Shown piece after piece: positions 17,012 to 26,884 of a DNA stretch of 64,000 nt. This stretch comes from Chloroflexota bacterium (lineage in GTDB: Bacteria > Chloroflexota > Dehalococcoidia > UBA2979), in contig CANJBO010000005.1 of assembly GCA_947472995.1 (NCBI GenBank), positions 1-64,000 of the forward strand, given 5' to 3'. Position 1 is the stretch's first letter, and each line of letters begins with the position of its first letter. Under the pieces are notes generated by a model. That model was not told the DNA's origin and ran no database searches. It saw nothing but the letters and a program-made list of their open reading frames with translations. A program made the translations under genes and the position numbers.

Positions 17012-17266
17012 CTAGGCCTTCGTGGCGACCTTCGGGAACGGGCTGCCGGCGGCCTGCGTGTGCTTGGCCTCCGTGCGGATGCAGCGCGTGCAGACGTTCA
17101 GGCGCTGCCACTTGCCGTCCAGGAACATCCGCTTCGACTGGACGTTCGGCTTGAAGGGGCGGTTGGTCTTGGGCGCGCGGCGCTCCCACTGACCACCGTG
17201 CTGGAACTGGATGCTCCGGCCGAACACGGTTCGCTTGTCGCAGACGTCGCACTTACCTGAGGCCAT
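17012..17266 (-). CDS. rpmB: 50S ribosomal protein L28, zinc-binding form
   Basis: Large-subunit ribosomal protein of 84 residues. The N-terminus MASGKCDVCDKRTVFGRSIQ and the internal CTRCIRT each hold a CXXC pair, so this is the C+ form that binds zinc. RRAPKTNRPFKPNVQ is the conserved rRNA-contacting part. ATG 17266 gives the canonical MASGKC start; five upstream codons (MLGTA) are in frame but unlikely. A stem-loop follows it and the fatty-acid kinase gene diverges from it. Having the zinc form suggests zinc is not limiting in the usual habitat; other L28 copies cannot be judged from this window. Confidence 0.96.
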   Translation of the reverse strand: MASGKCDVCDKRTVFGRSIQFQHGGQWERRAPKTNRPFKPNVQSKRMFLDGKWQRLNVCTRCIRTEAKHTQAAGSPFPKVATKA

Positions 17267-17470
17267 CGCGGTTCCCAACACTTGTGCTATATGTCGTGTC
17301 GCCCCGAGGATCGCCCACCGCGGGGATCAGGGGGCCGCTCGTCACGAGCGCGTCCGAACAGACTAGCAGCGCCGGTTGTGTATCGTCTACGAAGCCACCC
17401 GGACGCCGCGCAGGCGCGCCGGGCCTCGAGGATACGACTCACCCGGATGATCAGTTCGAGCGAGCCCAGC

Positions 17471-19075
17471 ATGACCGCCCCCCCGCCCGTCCTCGCCGCC
17501 GTCACGCTCCGCGCCGCCTTCGAGGTGGCCGAGCGCTGGCTGGCCGCCAACCGCGAGGCGATCAACGCGATCAACGTCTACCCCGTCCCCGACGGCGACA
17601 CCGGCACGAACATGCTGCTCACCTGGCGCGCCGCGCTGAAGGCCGGCGAGGGCGTCCCGGACCAGGCCGCCGGCCCGTACCTCGGCGCGCTGGCGCACGG
17701 GTCGCTGCTCGGTGCGCGCGGGAACAGCGGCGTCATCCTGTCGCAGATGCTGGCAGGCATCGCCGAGGCATGCCGGGGCGCGGGCACCCTCGACGGGCCG
17801 CACTTCGCGCGCGCGCTCGTCGCCGCCGCCGACCACGCCTACGCCGCGATCTCCCAGCCCGTCGAGGGCACGATGCTCACCGTGATGCGCGACGCGGCGC
17901 GGGCCGGGGCGCGCGACGACCTCGCCGACCCGGCCGACGTCCTGCGCGCCGCCGTCACCGAGGCCCACGCAAGCGTGGCGCGCACTCCGGACCTGCTGCC
18001 ACGCCTGCGCGACGCGGGCGTCGTGGACTCGGGTGGGCAGGGCATCGCGATCATCCTCGAAGGCGTGCTGCACGGCGTGACCGGTGAGCCGCTGCCCGAC
18101 GCCCCGACGCAGCTCGCCGCCCCGGCGGACCTCGGCGGCGTCGCGCACGAGGGGCACGGCTACTGCACCGAGTTCGTGCTGACGGGCACCGCGATCGACC
18201 GCAAGGACCTCGAGGCTGCGCTGATCGAGGCGGGCGGGGAGTCGGTGCTGGTCGTCGGGGACAGCGAGACGGTGCACGTGCACGTCCACCTGGACGACCC
18301 GGGACCGGGCATCTCGGCCGGGGCGGCGCGCGGGGCGCTGGCGTCGGTGAAGGTCGAGAACATGCAGGCGCAGCACGACGAGTGGCGCGCGGGCGTCGCG
18401 GCGTCCGAGGGGCCGCTGCCCGCGATCGGCCTCGTCGTCGTCGCGCGCGGCGAGGGGCTCGTCGCCGCGTTCCGCGACCTCGGCGCGACGCGCGTCCTCG
18501 ACGGCGGCGAGACCGGCAAGGCGAGCACGGGCGAGTTGATCGAGGCGGCCCGGGGCGCCGGCCGCGACCACGCGTTCCTGCTGCCGAACGACAAGGATGT
18601 GCTGATGGCCGCCGAGCGCGCGGTCGCGGAGCAGCCCGGCTTCCTCACGCTGATCCCGACGTGCTCGATCGCCGCCGGCCTCGCCGCCGCGATCGCGTAC
18701 CTGCCCGAGGGCGACCACGCCGCGATCGCCGACGCGATGCTGGAGGCCGCCGCCGCCGTCCGCAGCGTCGAGGTCTCGCGCTCCGTGCGCACCGCCGTCG
18801 TCGACGGCGTCGACGTGCGCGAGGGCGACGCGATCGCCCTCGTCGACGGCCGCATGGCCGCCGCCGCCGGTACGCTGGAGAACGCGCTGCTCGCCGGCCT
18901 CGAGGCGGCGGGCGCGGCCGACGCGGAGCTCGTGACGCTGTACCTCGGCATCGGTGCGGAGTCGGACGCCGGCGAGCGCGCCGCCGCCCTCATCGCCGCG
19001 CGCTTCCCCTCCGTCGAGGTCGAGGTGATCGAGGGCGGCCAGCCGCACTACCCCTACCTCGCCGGCGTGGAGTAA
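17471..19075 (+). CDS. fakA: Fatty acid kinase FakA (DhaL/DAK2 domain)
   Basis: ATP-binding subunit of the two-part fatty acid kinase, which phosphorylates fatty acids held by a FakB (DegV) protein so they can enter phospholipid synthesis. The 534-residue protein has an N-terminal DhaL domain with NVYPVPDGDTGTNM, GARGNSGVILSQ and SQPVEGTMLTV, a middle domain around HGYCTEFVLTG and HVHVHLDDPG, and a C-terminal domain ending near LYLGIGAESDAGE. The start is uncertain: ATG 17471 gives the usual short lead before the first helix, while ATG 17447 is the alternative. The FakB-type partner lies 84 bases downstream, which supports the assignment over a dihydroxyacetone kinase. Confidence 0.85.
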   Translation: MTAPPPVLAAVTLRAAFEVAERWLAANREAINAINVYPVPDGDTGTNMLLTWRAALKAGEGVPDQAAGPYLGALAHGSLLGARGNSGVILSQMLAGIAEACRGAGTLDGPHFARALVAAADHAYAAISQPVEGTMLTVMRDAARAGARDDLADPADVLRAAVTEAHASVARTPDLLPRLRDAGVVDSGGQGIAIILEGVLHGVTGEPLPDAPTQLAAPADLGGVAHEGHGYCTEFVLTGTAIDRKDLEAALIEAGGESVLVVGDSETVHVHVHLDDPGPGISAGAARGALASVKVENMQAQHDEWRAGVAASEGPLPAIGLVVVARGEGLVAAFRDLGATRVLDGGETGKASTGELIEAARGAGRDHAFLLPNDKDVLMAAERAVAEQPGFLTLIPTCSIAAGLAAAIAYLPEGDHAAIADAMLEAAAAVRSVEVSRSVRTAVVDGVDVREGDAIALVDGRMAAAAGTLENALLAGLEAAGAADAELVTLYLGIGAESDAGERAAALIAARFPSVEVEVIEGGQPHYPYLAGVE

Positions 19076-19146
19076 GCCAGACGCGGCGCTCCGCGACCTC
19101 CCGGAGCGCGGGCCGGGTATCCCGGCCTGCGCGCGCGGAAGCACGC

Positions 19147-19152
19147 TATCAT
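19147..19152 (+). promoter_or_regulatory. -10 box TATCAT, leaderless start of degV gene
   Basis: TATCAT ends seven bases before the ATG at 19160; no Shine-Dalgarno sequence lies between. Confidence 0.65.
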
Positions 19153-19159
19153 CCCGGCC

Positions 19160-20044
19160 ATGACACTCCGCATCGTGACCGACTCCACCTGCGACCTGCC
19201 CCGCGACGCCATCCAGGCGCTCGGGATCACCGTCGTCCCGCTCTCCATCCTGTTCGGCGACGAGGAGCTCCTCGACGGCGTCGACATCCAGGCGGAGCAG
19301 TTCTTCCGCCGCCTCGAGCGCGACCCGCACATGCCGACCACGGCGCAGCCCTCCCCGGCCCTGTTCGCGCACGCCTACCAGCGGCTGATCGAGGAGGGCG
19401 CGACCGAGATCCTGTCGATCCACCTCGCGCAGCAGCTGAGCGGCACCCTCGAGTCCGCGCGGCAGGGCGCACAGCGTCTGCGCGAGGAGACCGGCACCGA
19501 TGTGCGCATCGAGTTCGTGGACTCCGCGACCGTATCGCTCGGCCTCGGCGTGGGGGTGATGGAGGCTGCGAAGCTCGCGCGCTCGGGGGCGACGCTGGAC
19601 GAGGCACGCCTGCTCGCGCAGGACATGTTCCGGCGCACGCACATCTTCGTGACGCTCGACACGCTCGAGTACCTGCGACGAGGCGGACGCATGTCGCGCG
19701 GTCAGGAGTGGATCGGCACGCTGCTGAAGGTGAAGCCGATCCTCTCCATCCAGCACGGCGAGGTGCTCCCCGTAGGCCGCGTCCGCACACGCCAGCGCGC
19801 GATCGAGGACGTGATCGCCCGCTGCGCCGACCTGCGCCCGGTGGAGCACCTGTTCGTGCTGCACAGCACGACACCCGAGGAGGCGAACTACGCACGCGAC
19901 CGCCTCGCCGCTCTGGAGTCGGAGGCGCCGATCACGATCGGCCGCGTCACCCCGGTCGTCGGCGTGCACGGCGGGCCGGGCATCCTCGGCGTGGGCGTGG
20001 TGACGGCGCCGGACGGCCAGTCGAGGACGCTCGCGGCGAAGTAG
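19160..20044 (+). CDS. DegV family fatty-acid-binding protein (FakB type)
   Basis: Binds a fatty acid and presents its carboxylate to FakA. The 294-residue protein has the DegV blocks IVTDSTCDLP at residues 5-14, the PTTAQPSP lipid loop at about 59-66, IHLAQQLSGT with the phosphate-contacting serine-threonine pair, and the C-terminal GVHGGPGILGVG. ATG 19160 is supported by the TATCAT box. Chain-length or saturation preference cannot be read from the sequence. Its own promoter between it and fakA suggests its level can be set separately. A free-standing lipid carrier is an alternative, but the FakA neighbour makes the kinase role likely. Confidence 0.9.
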   Translation: MTLRIVTDSTCDLPRDAIQALGITVVPLSILFGDEELLDGVDIQAEQFFRRLERDPHMPTTAQPSPALFAHAYQRLIEEGATEILSIHLAQQLSGTLESARQGAQRLREETGTDVRIEFVDSATVSLGLGVGVMEAAKLARSGATLDEARLLAQDMFRRTHIFVTLDTLEYLRRGGRMSRGQEWIGTLLKVKPILSIQHGEVLPVGRVRTRQRAIEDVIARCADLRPVEHLFVLHSTTPEEANYARDRLAALESEAPITIGRVTPVVGVHGGPGILGVGVVTAPDGQSRTLAAK

Positions 20045-20101
20045 CCGCCGGGAGACACGCTTCGCCACCGAGGCCGGCTTCGCCCACGACGGCAGCGCGC
20101 G

Positions 20102-20107
20102 TATCCT
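20102..20107 (+). promoter_or_regulatory. -10 box TATCCT for recG
   Basis: TATCCT lies 28 bases before the recG ATG, giving a leader of about 20 bases with gagg as ribosome-binding site. Confidence 0.45.
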
Positions 20108-20135
20108 GAAGTCCTCCCCCCACCCGAGGATCGCG

Positions 20136-22982
20136 ATGGCCGCCGACCTGTGGCGTCTCCGTGCCGTGCTGGAACGCGAGCTCGAGGCTGGCGCGACGGA
20201 CGAGCTCGTCCAGGGCGGCCTCGACGCCATGCTCGCGCGCGAGGCGGACGGCGAGCCCGAGGGCGCGCCGCTGCGCCGCATGCTCGCCGCGCTCCCGATC
20301 GCCGGCTACGTCGCGATGGACGTCGAGGAGCGCGTGACGTGGCTGCGCCGCGCGATCGCGACGATCCGCCGCGAGACGACGCTCGCCGACCAGCTGGAGC
20401 CGCCGCCGCCCGCGATCGGCCCGGTGCCCACGCGCCCGGCGAGCAAGACGCGCGCCTCGAAGGCCGCGAAAGCACCGAGGCCGCGCGCGCCTCGTGCGGC
20501 CGGCGCCGAGGGCGACGGCGCGAGCGCGGCGACCGCCGGGATGACGCCCATGCAACGTGCCGTGCATCGAGCGCCCCCCGGTGCGGCGGCGCTCGACGTG
20601 CCGATCGAGCATGCCGGGACGGGGCTGCGCGGTGCGACGTTCGCGCGGCTGGAGCACCTCGGCATCCGCACCGTGGGCGATGCGCTGCGCTTCTACCCGT
20701 ACCGCCACCACGACTTCACGCGCACGGTGCCGATCAGCGCGCTGAAAGTCGGCGTGGAGCAGACCGTCCGAGGCACGATCGACCGCGCGCGCGAGGTGCG
20801 CATGGGCCGCGGCGGCAAGATGCGCGCGACGGAGGCGGTGCTGACCGACGACCTCGGCGCGAGGATCACGGCGACGTGGTTCAACCAGCCGTACATCGCG
20901 CGCGCGCTGCCGGTCGGCTCGCTCGTCGCGTTCGCCGGGAAGGTGACGGCGTATCGCGGCCACCTCGCGTTTCAGAACCCCGAGTACGAGCGCCTCGACG
21001 GGCCGAACGCGGGAGCGCACACGGGGCGCTTCGTTCCGGTGTATTCGCTGACGCAGGGCCTGCCGCAGCGCACGCTCCGCTCGATGATCGCGGCGCTCCT
21101 CGAGGCGTTCGGCGACCGCATCGCGGACCCCGTGCCCGCGGACATCCGCGTGCGCAACGGCCTGATGGGACTCGTCGAGGCGACACGGCAAATCCACTAC
21201 CCCGACAGCGACGAGCAGCTGCAGGAGGCGCGCCGTCGCCTCGCGTTCGACGAGCTGCTCGCGATCCAGATCGGCGTGGTGTCGAGGAAGCGCGAGTGGC
21301 AGGCGCATGGCAACGCGCCGATCGTCATCGACCACGCGGCGGCGGACGCGTTCCTCGATACGCTGCCGTTCACGTTGACGCGCGCGCAGGGGCAGGCGCT
21401 GCACGACATCCGCTTGGACATCGCGCGCAACGTGCCGATGTCGCGGCTCCTCGAAGGCGACGTGGGCTCCGGCAAGACCGTCGTCGCGCTCGCCGCGATG
21501 CTGTCGATGATCTCCGCCGGCTACCAGGCGGTGATGATGGCCCCGACCGAGGTCCTCGCGGAGCAGCACTACCGAACGCTCTGTCGGATGCTCTCCGGCG
21601 AGAGCGAGCCGCCGCTACACGGGATGGTGAATGTCCCCGGCCTGCCGCTGCCCGTGCGCATCGTGCTGCTCACCGGCTCGACGAGGGCGAAGGAGCGGCG
21701 CGCGGCGCTGGAGGCGCTGAAGTTCGGCGGCGCGCAGCTCGCCGTCGGCACGCACGCGCTGATCCAGGAGGGCGTCGAATACGCGCGCCTCGGCCTCGCC
21801 GTCGTGGACGAGCAGCACCGCTTCGGCGTGATGCAGCGCGGCGCCCTGCGCCGCAAGGGCCTCGAGGGCGGGAGTAGCGTCGAGGAGAGCCCCCCCACCC
21901 CGACCCTCCCCCGCGAGGGCGTCGGGGGTGAGATCGGAGCGGGAGAGACAGCGCCTCTCTTCCCTCCCCCTCTCTCCGCTTCTGTCCCCTCCGCTTCTGT
22001 CCCCTCCGCTTCTGTCCCCTCCGCTTCTGTCCCCTCCGCTTCTGTCCCCTCCGCTTCTGTCCCCTCCCCCCTCGCGGGGGAGGGTGAGGGTGGGGGCTCC
22101 GGTCCCGGTTCCGCCCCCGCCTCCCGCGCGATCTCCCCTCACCTGCTGGTGATGAGCGCCACGCCGATCCCGCGCTCGCTCGCGCTGACGGCGTACGGCG
22201 ACCTCGACCTCACGATCATCGACGAGCTGCCGCCGGGGCGGACGCCGATCGTGACGAAGTGGCTGTCGCCGATCCAGCGGCGCGAGGCCTTCGCGACGAT
22301 GCGCGCGGAGATCGAGGCGGGCCGGCAGGCGTTCGTGATCTGCCCGCTCGTCGAGGGCTCCGACACCGTGGAGTCACGCGCGGCGACCGAGGAGTTCGAG
22401 CGCCTGAAGACGGAGGAGTTCCCCGACCTGGGCGAGCGCGGGCGCATCATCATGCTCCACGGCCGCATGGGCGCGCGTCAGAAGGACGAGGTGATGCGCG
22501 CGTTCGCGAACCACGAGGCGGACATCCTGGTGTCGACGGCGGTCGTCGAGGTGGGCATCGACGTGCCGAACGCGACGGTGATGGCGATCGAGGGCGCGGA
22601 CCGCTTCGGCCTCGCGCAGCTGCACCAGTTCCGCGGGCGGGTCGGCCGCGGCGAGCATGCCTCGACGTGCTTCCTGCTCGCCGACGACCCCACCCCCGAC
22701 GCCGAGGAGCGCCTGTCCGTCATGGAGCGCACGCTCGACGGCTTCGAGCTGGCCGAGGCCGACCTGCAGCTCCGAGGCCCCGGCGACCTGTTCGGCACCA
22801 CGCAGTCCGGCGTCGCGTCACTCCGCGTCGCCAGCCTCCTCGACGCCCCGCTCATCGCCGCCGCCCGACGCGAAGCCGAGACGCTCCTCGACGCCGACCC
22901 CGACCTCGTGCGCCTCGACCACCAGCCGCTGAAAGCGGCGATCGCTAGCCGCACGGCGAGCGTCGTGGCGGAGATGCATTAG
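20136..22982 (+). CDS. recG: ATP-dependent DNA helicase RecG with repeat-derived insertion
   Basis: Branch-migrating helicase that regresses stalled replication forks and processes Holliday junctions. It is 948 residues against about 690 to 830 in relatives. Order: an N-terminal extension with a Lys-Arg-Pro-Ala stretch (residues 1-150), the wedge/OB domain (about 160-360), Walker A GDVGSGKT near 441, motif II DEQH near 558, motif III SATP near 672, then the second helicase domain with FRGRVGRGE. Residues about 576-667, between RRKG and PHLLVMSATP, replace a loop of a few residues with low-complexity sequence from a C-rich repeat, including six SASVP units. The frame is kept, so a full-length protein is possible. 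Folding and activity of this form are unproven. Confidence 0.95.
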   Translation: MAADLWRLRAVLERELEAGATDELVQGGLDAMLAREADGEPEGAPLRRMLAALPIAGYVAMDVEERVTWLRRAIATIRRETTLADQLEPPPPAIGPVPTRPASKTRASKAAKAPRPRAPRAAGAEGDGASAATAGMTPMQRAVHRAPPGAAALDVPIEHAGTGLRGATFARLEHLGIRTVGDALRFYPYRHHDFTRTVPISALKVGVEQTVRGTIDRAREVRMGRGGKMRATEAVLTDDLGARITATWFNQPYIARALPVGSLVAFAGKVTAYRGHLAFQNPEYERLDGPNAGAHTGRFVPVYSLTQGLPQRTLRSMIAALLEAFGDRIADPVPADIRVRNGLMGLVEATRQIHYPDSDEQLQEARRRLAFDELLAIQIGVVSRKREWQAHGNAPIVIDHAAADAFLDTLPFTLTRAQGQALHDIRLDIARNVPMSRLLEGDVGSGKTVVALAAMLSMISAGYQAVMMAPTEVLAEQHYRTLCRMLSGESEPPLHGMVNVPGLPLPVRIVLLTGSTRAKERRAALEALKFGGAQLAVGTHALIQEGVEYARLGLAVVDEQHRFGVMQRGALRRKGLEGGSSVEESPPTPTLPREGVGGEIGAGETAPLFPPPLSASVPSASVPSASVPSASVPSASVPSASVPSPLAGEGEGGGSGPGSAPASRAISPHLLVMSATPIPRSLALTAYGDLDLTIIDELPPGRTPIVTKWLSPIQRREAFATMRAEIEAGRQAFVICPLVEGSDTVESRAATEEFERLKTEEFPDLGERGRIIMLHGRMGARQKDEVMRAFANHEADILVSTAVVEVGIDVPNATVMAIEGADRFGLAQLHQFRGRVGRGEHASTCFLLADDPTPDAEERLSVMERTLDGFELAEADLQLRGPGDLFGTTQSGVASLRVASLLDAPLIAAARREAETLLDADPDLVRLDHQPLKAAIASRTASVVAEMH
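21886..22106. repeat. C-rich palindromic repeat inserted in recG
   Basis: The same family as the intergenic copies: the left arm contains ccccgaccctcccccgcgag and the right arm cccctcgcgggggagggtga. In the recG frame it reads SPPTPTLPREGVGG on the left and SPLAGEGEGGG on the right. The middle has been replaced by a 15-nt tandem array. Confidence 0.8.
21975..22064 (+). repeat. 15-nt tandem repeat, six identical units
   Basis: Six exact copies of tccgcttctgtcccc in 90 bases, coding SASVP in recG. Exact identity points to recent slippage. Because the unit is a multiple of three, copy-number change would not break the frame. Confidence 0.95.
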
Positions 22983-23045
22983 GGTCGGCTCGCCGGCAGT
23001 GATATACATCGTCCGGCCGTGCGAGGCAGGAGCGGAGTAGCCCCA

Positions 23046-23906
23046 GTGACCAGCGAACGTCAGCAGCAACTCATCGAGCGCCTGCTTCTCGAGGCTGAAC
23101 AAGCCGTGCTGGTCGGCGACTGGACGACTGTTTCGACACGCTGCACGTCAATTCTCGCATTGCAGCCGGAGCACCCCGAGGGAACTGAACTGCTCCAGGC
23201 AGCCGCACGCGCTACCAAGACGACGAACAAACAGGGCGGATCACCCGCCGATCCCAGAATCGCTATTCCAGAACTCATCGACGCCGAAACAGCGCTTGAT
23301 GCTGGCGACTCCCAATCCGCGTGGGAACTCGCGGATCAAGTGCTCGCGGCCGACAAAAGCAATATGGCTGCCTTGTTGATCGCCGCCGAGGCTGAACTCA
23401 TCGAGCAAGAGTTCGAGTCTGCCGCGACCTATCTCGACACCGCATTGGCGATCGAACCCGAGAACATCGATGCCCTGCTGATGAGAGCCGAAGTCGCAGG
23501 CAGACAGGGCGACGACGGACGGGTTCGAGCCCTTGCTCGGTCGGTGCTCCGGATCTCTCCGAAGAACGACGACGCACAACTTTTGCTGAACCAATCGGAC
23601 GTCCGCGACGTAGATAACCAACAGTCGCGCCGAGACCGTCTCGAGCAGCTCAACGACGCCATAGCCCAGCGAACCCTGCGTGGATGGACGCTGGTCGACC
23701 GGAACGATTCCGACGTCACTGCGACGCTGTCGCTACCGCCAAAACGAGTGAACCACGTTCTCCATCTTCTGCTCTCGATCGTGACCTTCAGCGTATGGCT
23801 CATCGTTTGGTTCATGCTTTCGATGTTCCAGCGCCCGGAGAAGCGAGTCCTGATCTCAATCGATCGATACGGCCAACTCAGCGAGAGGCAAGTCTCAGTC
23901 CGATAG
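23046..23906 (+). CDS. TPR-like membrane-anchored protein, unknown role
   Basis: A 286-residue protein. The first 170 residues are helical repeats of tetratricopeptide type (EQAVLVGDWTTVSTRCTSIL, then two further units ending near QGDDGRVRALARSVL). A hydrophobic span near residue 245 (LHLLLSIVTFSVWLIVWFML) follows, and the end is a short basic tail (KRVLISIDRYGQLSERQ). The stretch ending TLRGWTLVDRNDSD before the membrane span resembles small membrane proteins of the SHOCT-adjacent kind, but I cannot name a family. GTG 23046 is chosen because ggag lies eight bases upstream; GTG 23019 is the alternative. Base composition is lower in G+C than recG next door, which fits a fast-evolving or acquired gene. 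Confidence 0.75.
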   Translation: MTSERQQQLIERLLLEAEQAVLVGDWTTVSTRCTSILALQPEHPEGTELLQAAARATKTTNKQGGSPADPRIAIPELIDAETALDAGDSQSAWELADQVLAADKSNMAALLIAAEAELIEQEFESAATYLDTALAIEPENIDALLMRAEVAGRQGDDGRVRALARSVLRISPKNDDAQLLLNQSDVRDVDNQQSRRDRLEQLNDAIAQRTLRGWTLVDRNDSDVTATLSLPPKRVNHVLHLLLSIVTFSVWLIVWFMLSMFQRPEKRVLISIDRYGQLSERQVSVR

Positions 23907-23980
23907 CCGTCTCGGGAAGTCATTGCACGACCCGTCCGCGGACTCGTGCAGCCTCCACTCCAACGCGCGATAGTGGATGG

Positions 23981-24397
23981 ATGCTGACGCGCGTGCGGCG
24001 GAATGTTCGACGGTTCGGGTGGGGGCAGTGGCTGCTCACCGGGGTCTTCGTGCTCGCGCTCGTGATCACGGGGCTGTTCGCGGTGCGGGCCACCCAGCGC
24101 GCGATCTACTGGCGGCTGCACCAGGACGAGCCGATCGAGCGCTGGATGACCGTCAACTACGTCGCGCGCTCGTACAACGTGCCGCCGTGGGTCCTGTGGC
24201 AGTCGCTCGGCCTCGAGGAGCCCCCGCCGACGCCGCGCCGTGACCGCCGCCCGCTGAGCGAGGTCGCGGCCGGCCGCGGCATCCCGTTCGAGCAGCTGAA
24301 GGCCACGTTCCTCAAGGCGATCACCGACGTCCGCCCGCCAAACCCGCCGCCGGGGCCTCCGCCCGCACCGCCCAAGAGCGATCGGCCAGCCCCCTGA
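23981..24397 (+). CDS. Hypothetical membrane protein, Pro-rich tail
   Basis: A 138-residue protein with a basic N-terminus (LTRVRRNVRRFGWGQ), one membrane segment at about residues 16-36 (LLTGVFVLALVITGLFAV) and an extracytoplasmic part. The middle reads ERWMTVNYVARSYNVPPWVL, which looks like the start of a LysM- or YneA-type helix, and it ends in a Pro-rich tail. I do not recognise the family. ATG 23981 gives the arginine-rich lead expected before a membrane anchor. Its TGA overlaps a CTG that begins the DedA frame (CTGA), so the two are probably translated together. Confidence 0.65.
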   Translation: MLTRVRRNVRRFGWGQWLLTGVFVLALVITGLFAVRATQRAIYWRLHQDEPIERWMTVNYVARSYNVPPWVLWQSLGLEEPPPTPRRDRRPLSEVAAGRGIPFEQLKATFLKAITDVRPPNPPPGPPPAPPKSDRPAP

Positions 24398-25017
24398 GCG
24401 ACCTCGTCTTCGCGTGGTTCGCGGACTACGGGCTCGCGGCGGCCTTCGCGATCCTGCTGGTCGCCGCCCTCGGCGCGCCGGTGCCCGGCACGCTGTTCCT
24501 GCTGGCGATGGGCTCCTTCGTCCGCGAGGGCGACGTGGAGCTGCGCGACGTGCTGCTGCTGTCGCTGACGGCGGTCGTCCTGGGCGACCAGCTGGGCTAC
24601 CTGATCGGGCGCATCGCCGGGCGGCGCGCCGTGAACGCCTTCTCACGCCGCTTCGAGGGCGGCAACGCCATCCGCCGCGCCGAGGCGTTCACGACGCGCT
24701 GGGGCGCGCCCGGCATCTTCTTCAGCCGCTGGCTCGTCACCGCGCTGGGCCCGTGGGTGAACCTGAGCAGCGGCGTCACCGAGTACACGTGGCCGCGGTT
24801 CCTGTTCTGGGACATCCTGGGCGAGATGGTGTGGGTGGGGCTCTACGTAGGCCTCGGAATGCTGTTCTCCGACCGCGTGCAGGAGCTCGCCGACCTCCTC
24901 GGCAGCGTGGGGTGGCTGCTGCTGGCGCTGATCGTCGTGGGCTTCACCGGCTGGGAGCTGGTGCGCCACCTCCACCACGAGGAGGCCCCCGTCGAGGAGC
25001 GCCCCGTCGAGGCGTGA
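24394..25017 (+). CDS. DedA family membrane protein with probable CTG start
   Basis: DedA (SNARE-associated PF09335) proteins are polytopic inner-membrane proteins tied to undecaprenyl phosphate or phospholipid flipping. The frame shows the family core GAPVPGTLFLLAMGSFV, the GDQLGYLIGRIAGRRAV loop, GIFFSRWLVTALGPWVNLSSG and two C-terminal membrane helices; total 207 residues. The first ATG/GTG/TTG in frame is GTG 24481, which would cut away the first conserved helix (DLVFAWFADYGLAAAFAILL). Between the frame's upstream stop at 24241 and that GTG I find no other standard start. CTG 24394, overlapping the previous stop as CTGA, restores the full N-terminus. Confidence 0.8.
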   Translation: MSDLVFAWFADYGLAAAFAILLVAALGAPVPGTLFLLAMGSFVREGDVELRDVLLLSLTAVVLGDQLGYLIGRIAGRRAVNAFSRRFEGGNAIRRAEAFTTRWGAPGIFFSRWLVTALGPWVNLSSGVTEYTWPRFLFWDILGEMVWVGLYVGLGMLFSDRVQELADLLGSVGWLLLALIVVGFTGWELVRHLHHEEAPVEERPVEA

Positions 25018-25053
25018 GCCTCCTCGGACGCTGCTCCAAGCGAGGCGCCACGG

Positions 25054-25059
25054 TACACT
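25054..25059 (+). promoter_or_regulatory. -10 box TACACT, leaderless start of argS
   Basis: TACACT ends eight bases before the GTG at 25068; the spacer ggcccctc contains no ribosome-binding site. Confidence 0.6.
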
Positions 25060-25067
25060 GGCCCCTC

Positions 25068-26786
<1,719 letters not shown>

Positions 26787-26788
26787 CC

Positions 26789-26851
26789 CGGCCCTCTCCG
26801 CACTCCGGCCCCCTCTCCCCTTGCGGGAGAGGGCTGGGGGAGGGGTTCCCC
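26789..26851. repeat. C-rich palindromic repeat, copy 3
   Basis: It contains the hairpin ctctccccttgcgggagag followed by ggctgggggaggggttccc, and lies directly between argS and trpS. Confidence 0.75.
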
Positions 26852-26884
26852 GCGCACCGCGCCTCACATGAGAGGAACCGTCCG

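Noticed and set aside
15800-17300. Genomic island around the small unknown, MaoC-like and rpmB genes
   Set aside because: No integrase, tRNA or direct repeats were seen and codon use is ordinary. The duplicated stem-loops alone do not make an island.
21975-22064. Tandem array in recG as a CRISPR
   Set aside because: The units are 15 nt, contiguous and without spacers, and they code in the recG frame.
26787-26884. T-box riboswitch before trpS
   Set aside because: The gap is only 98 bases and is filled by the C-rich repeat. No T-box consensus or specifier loop could be seen.
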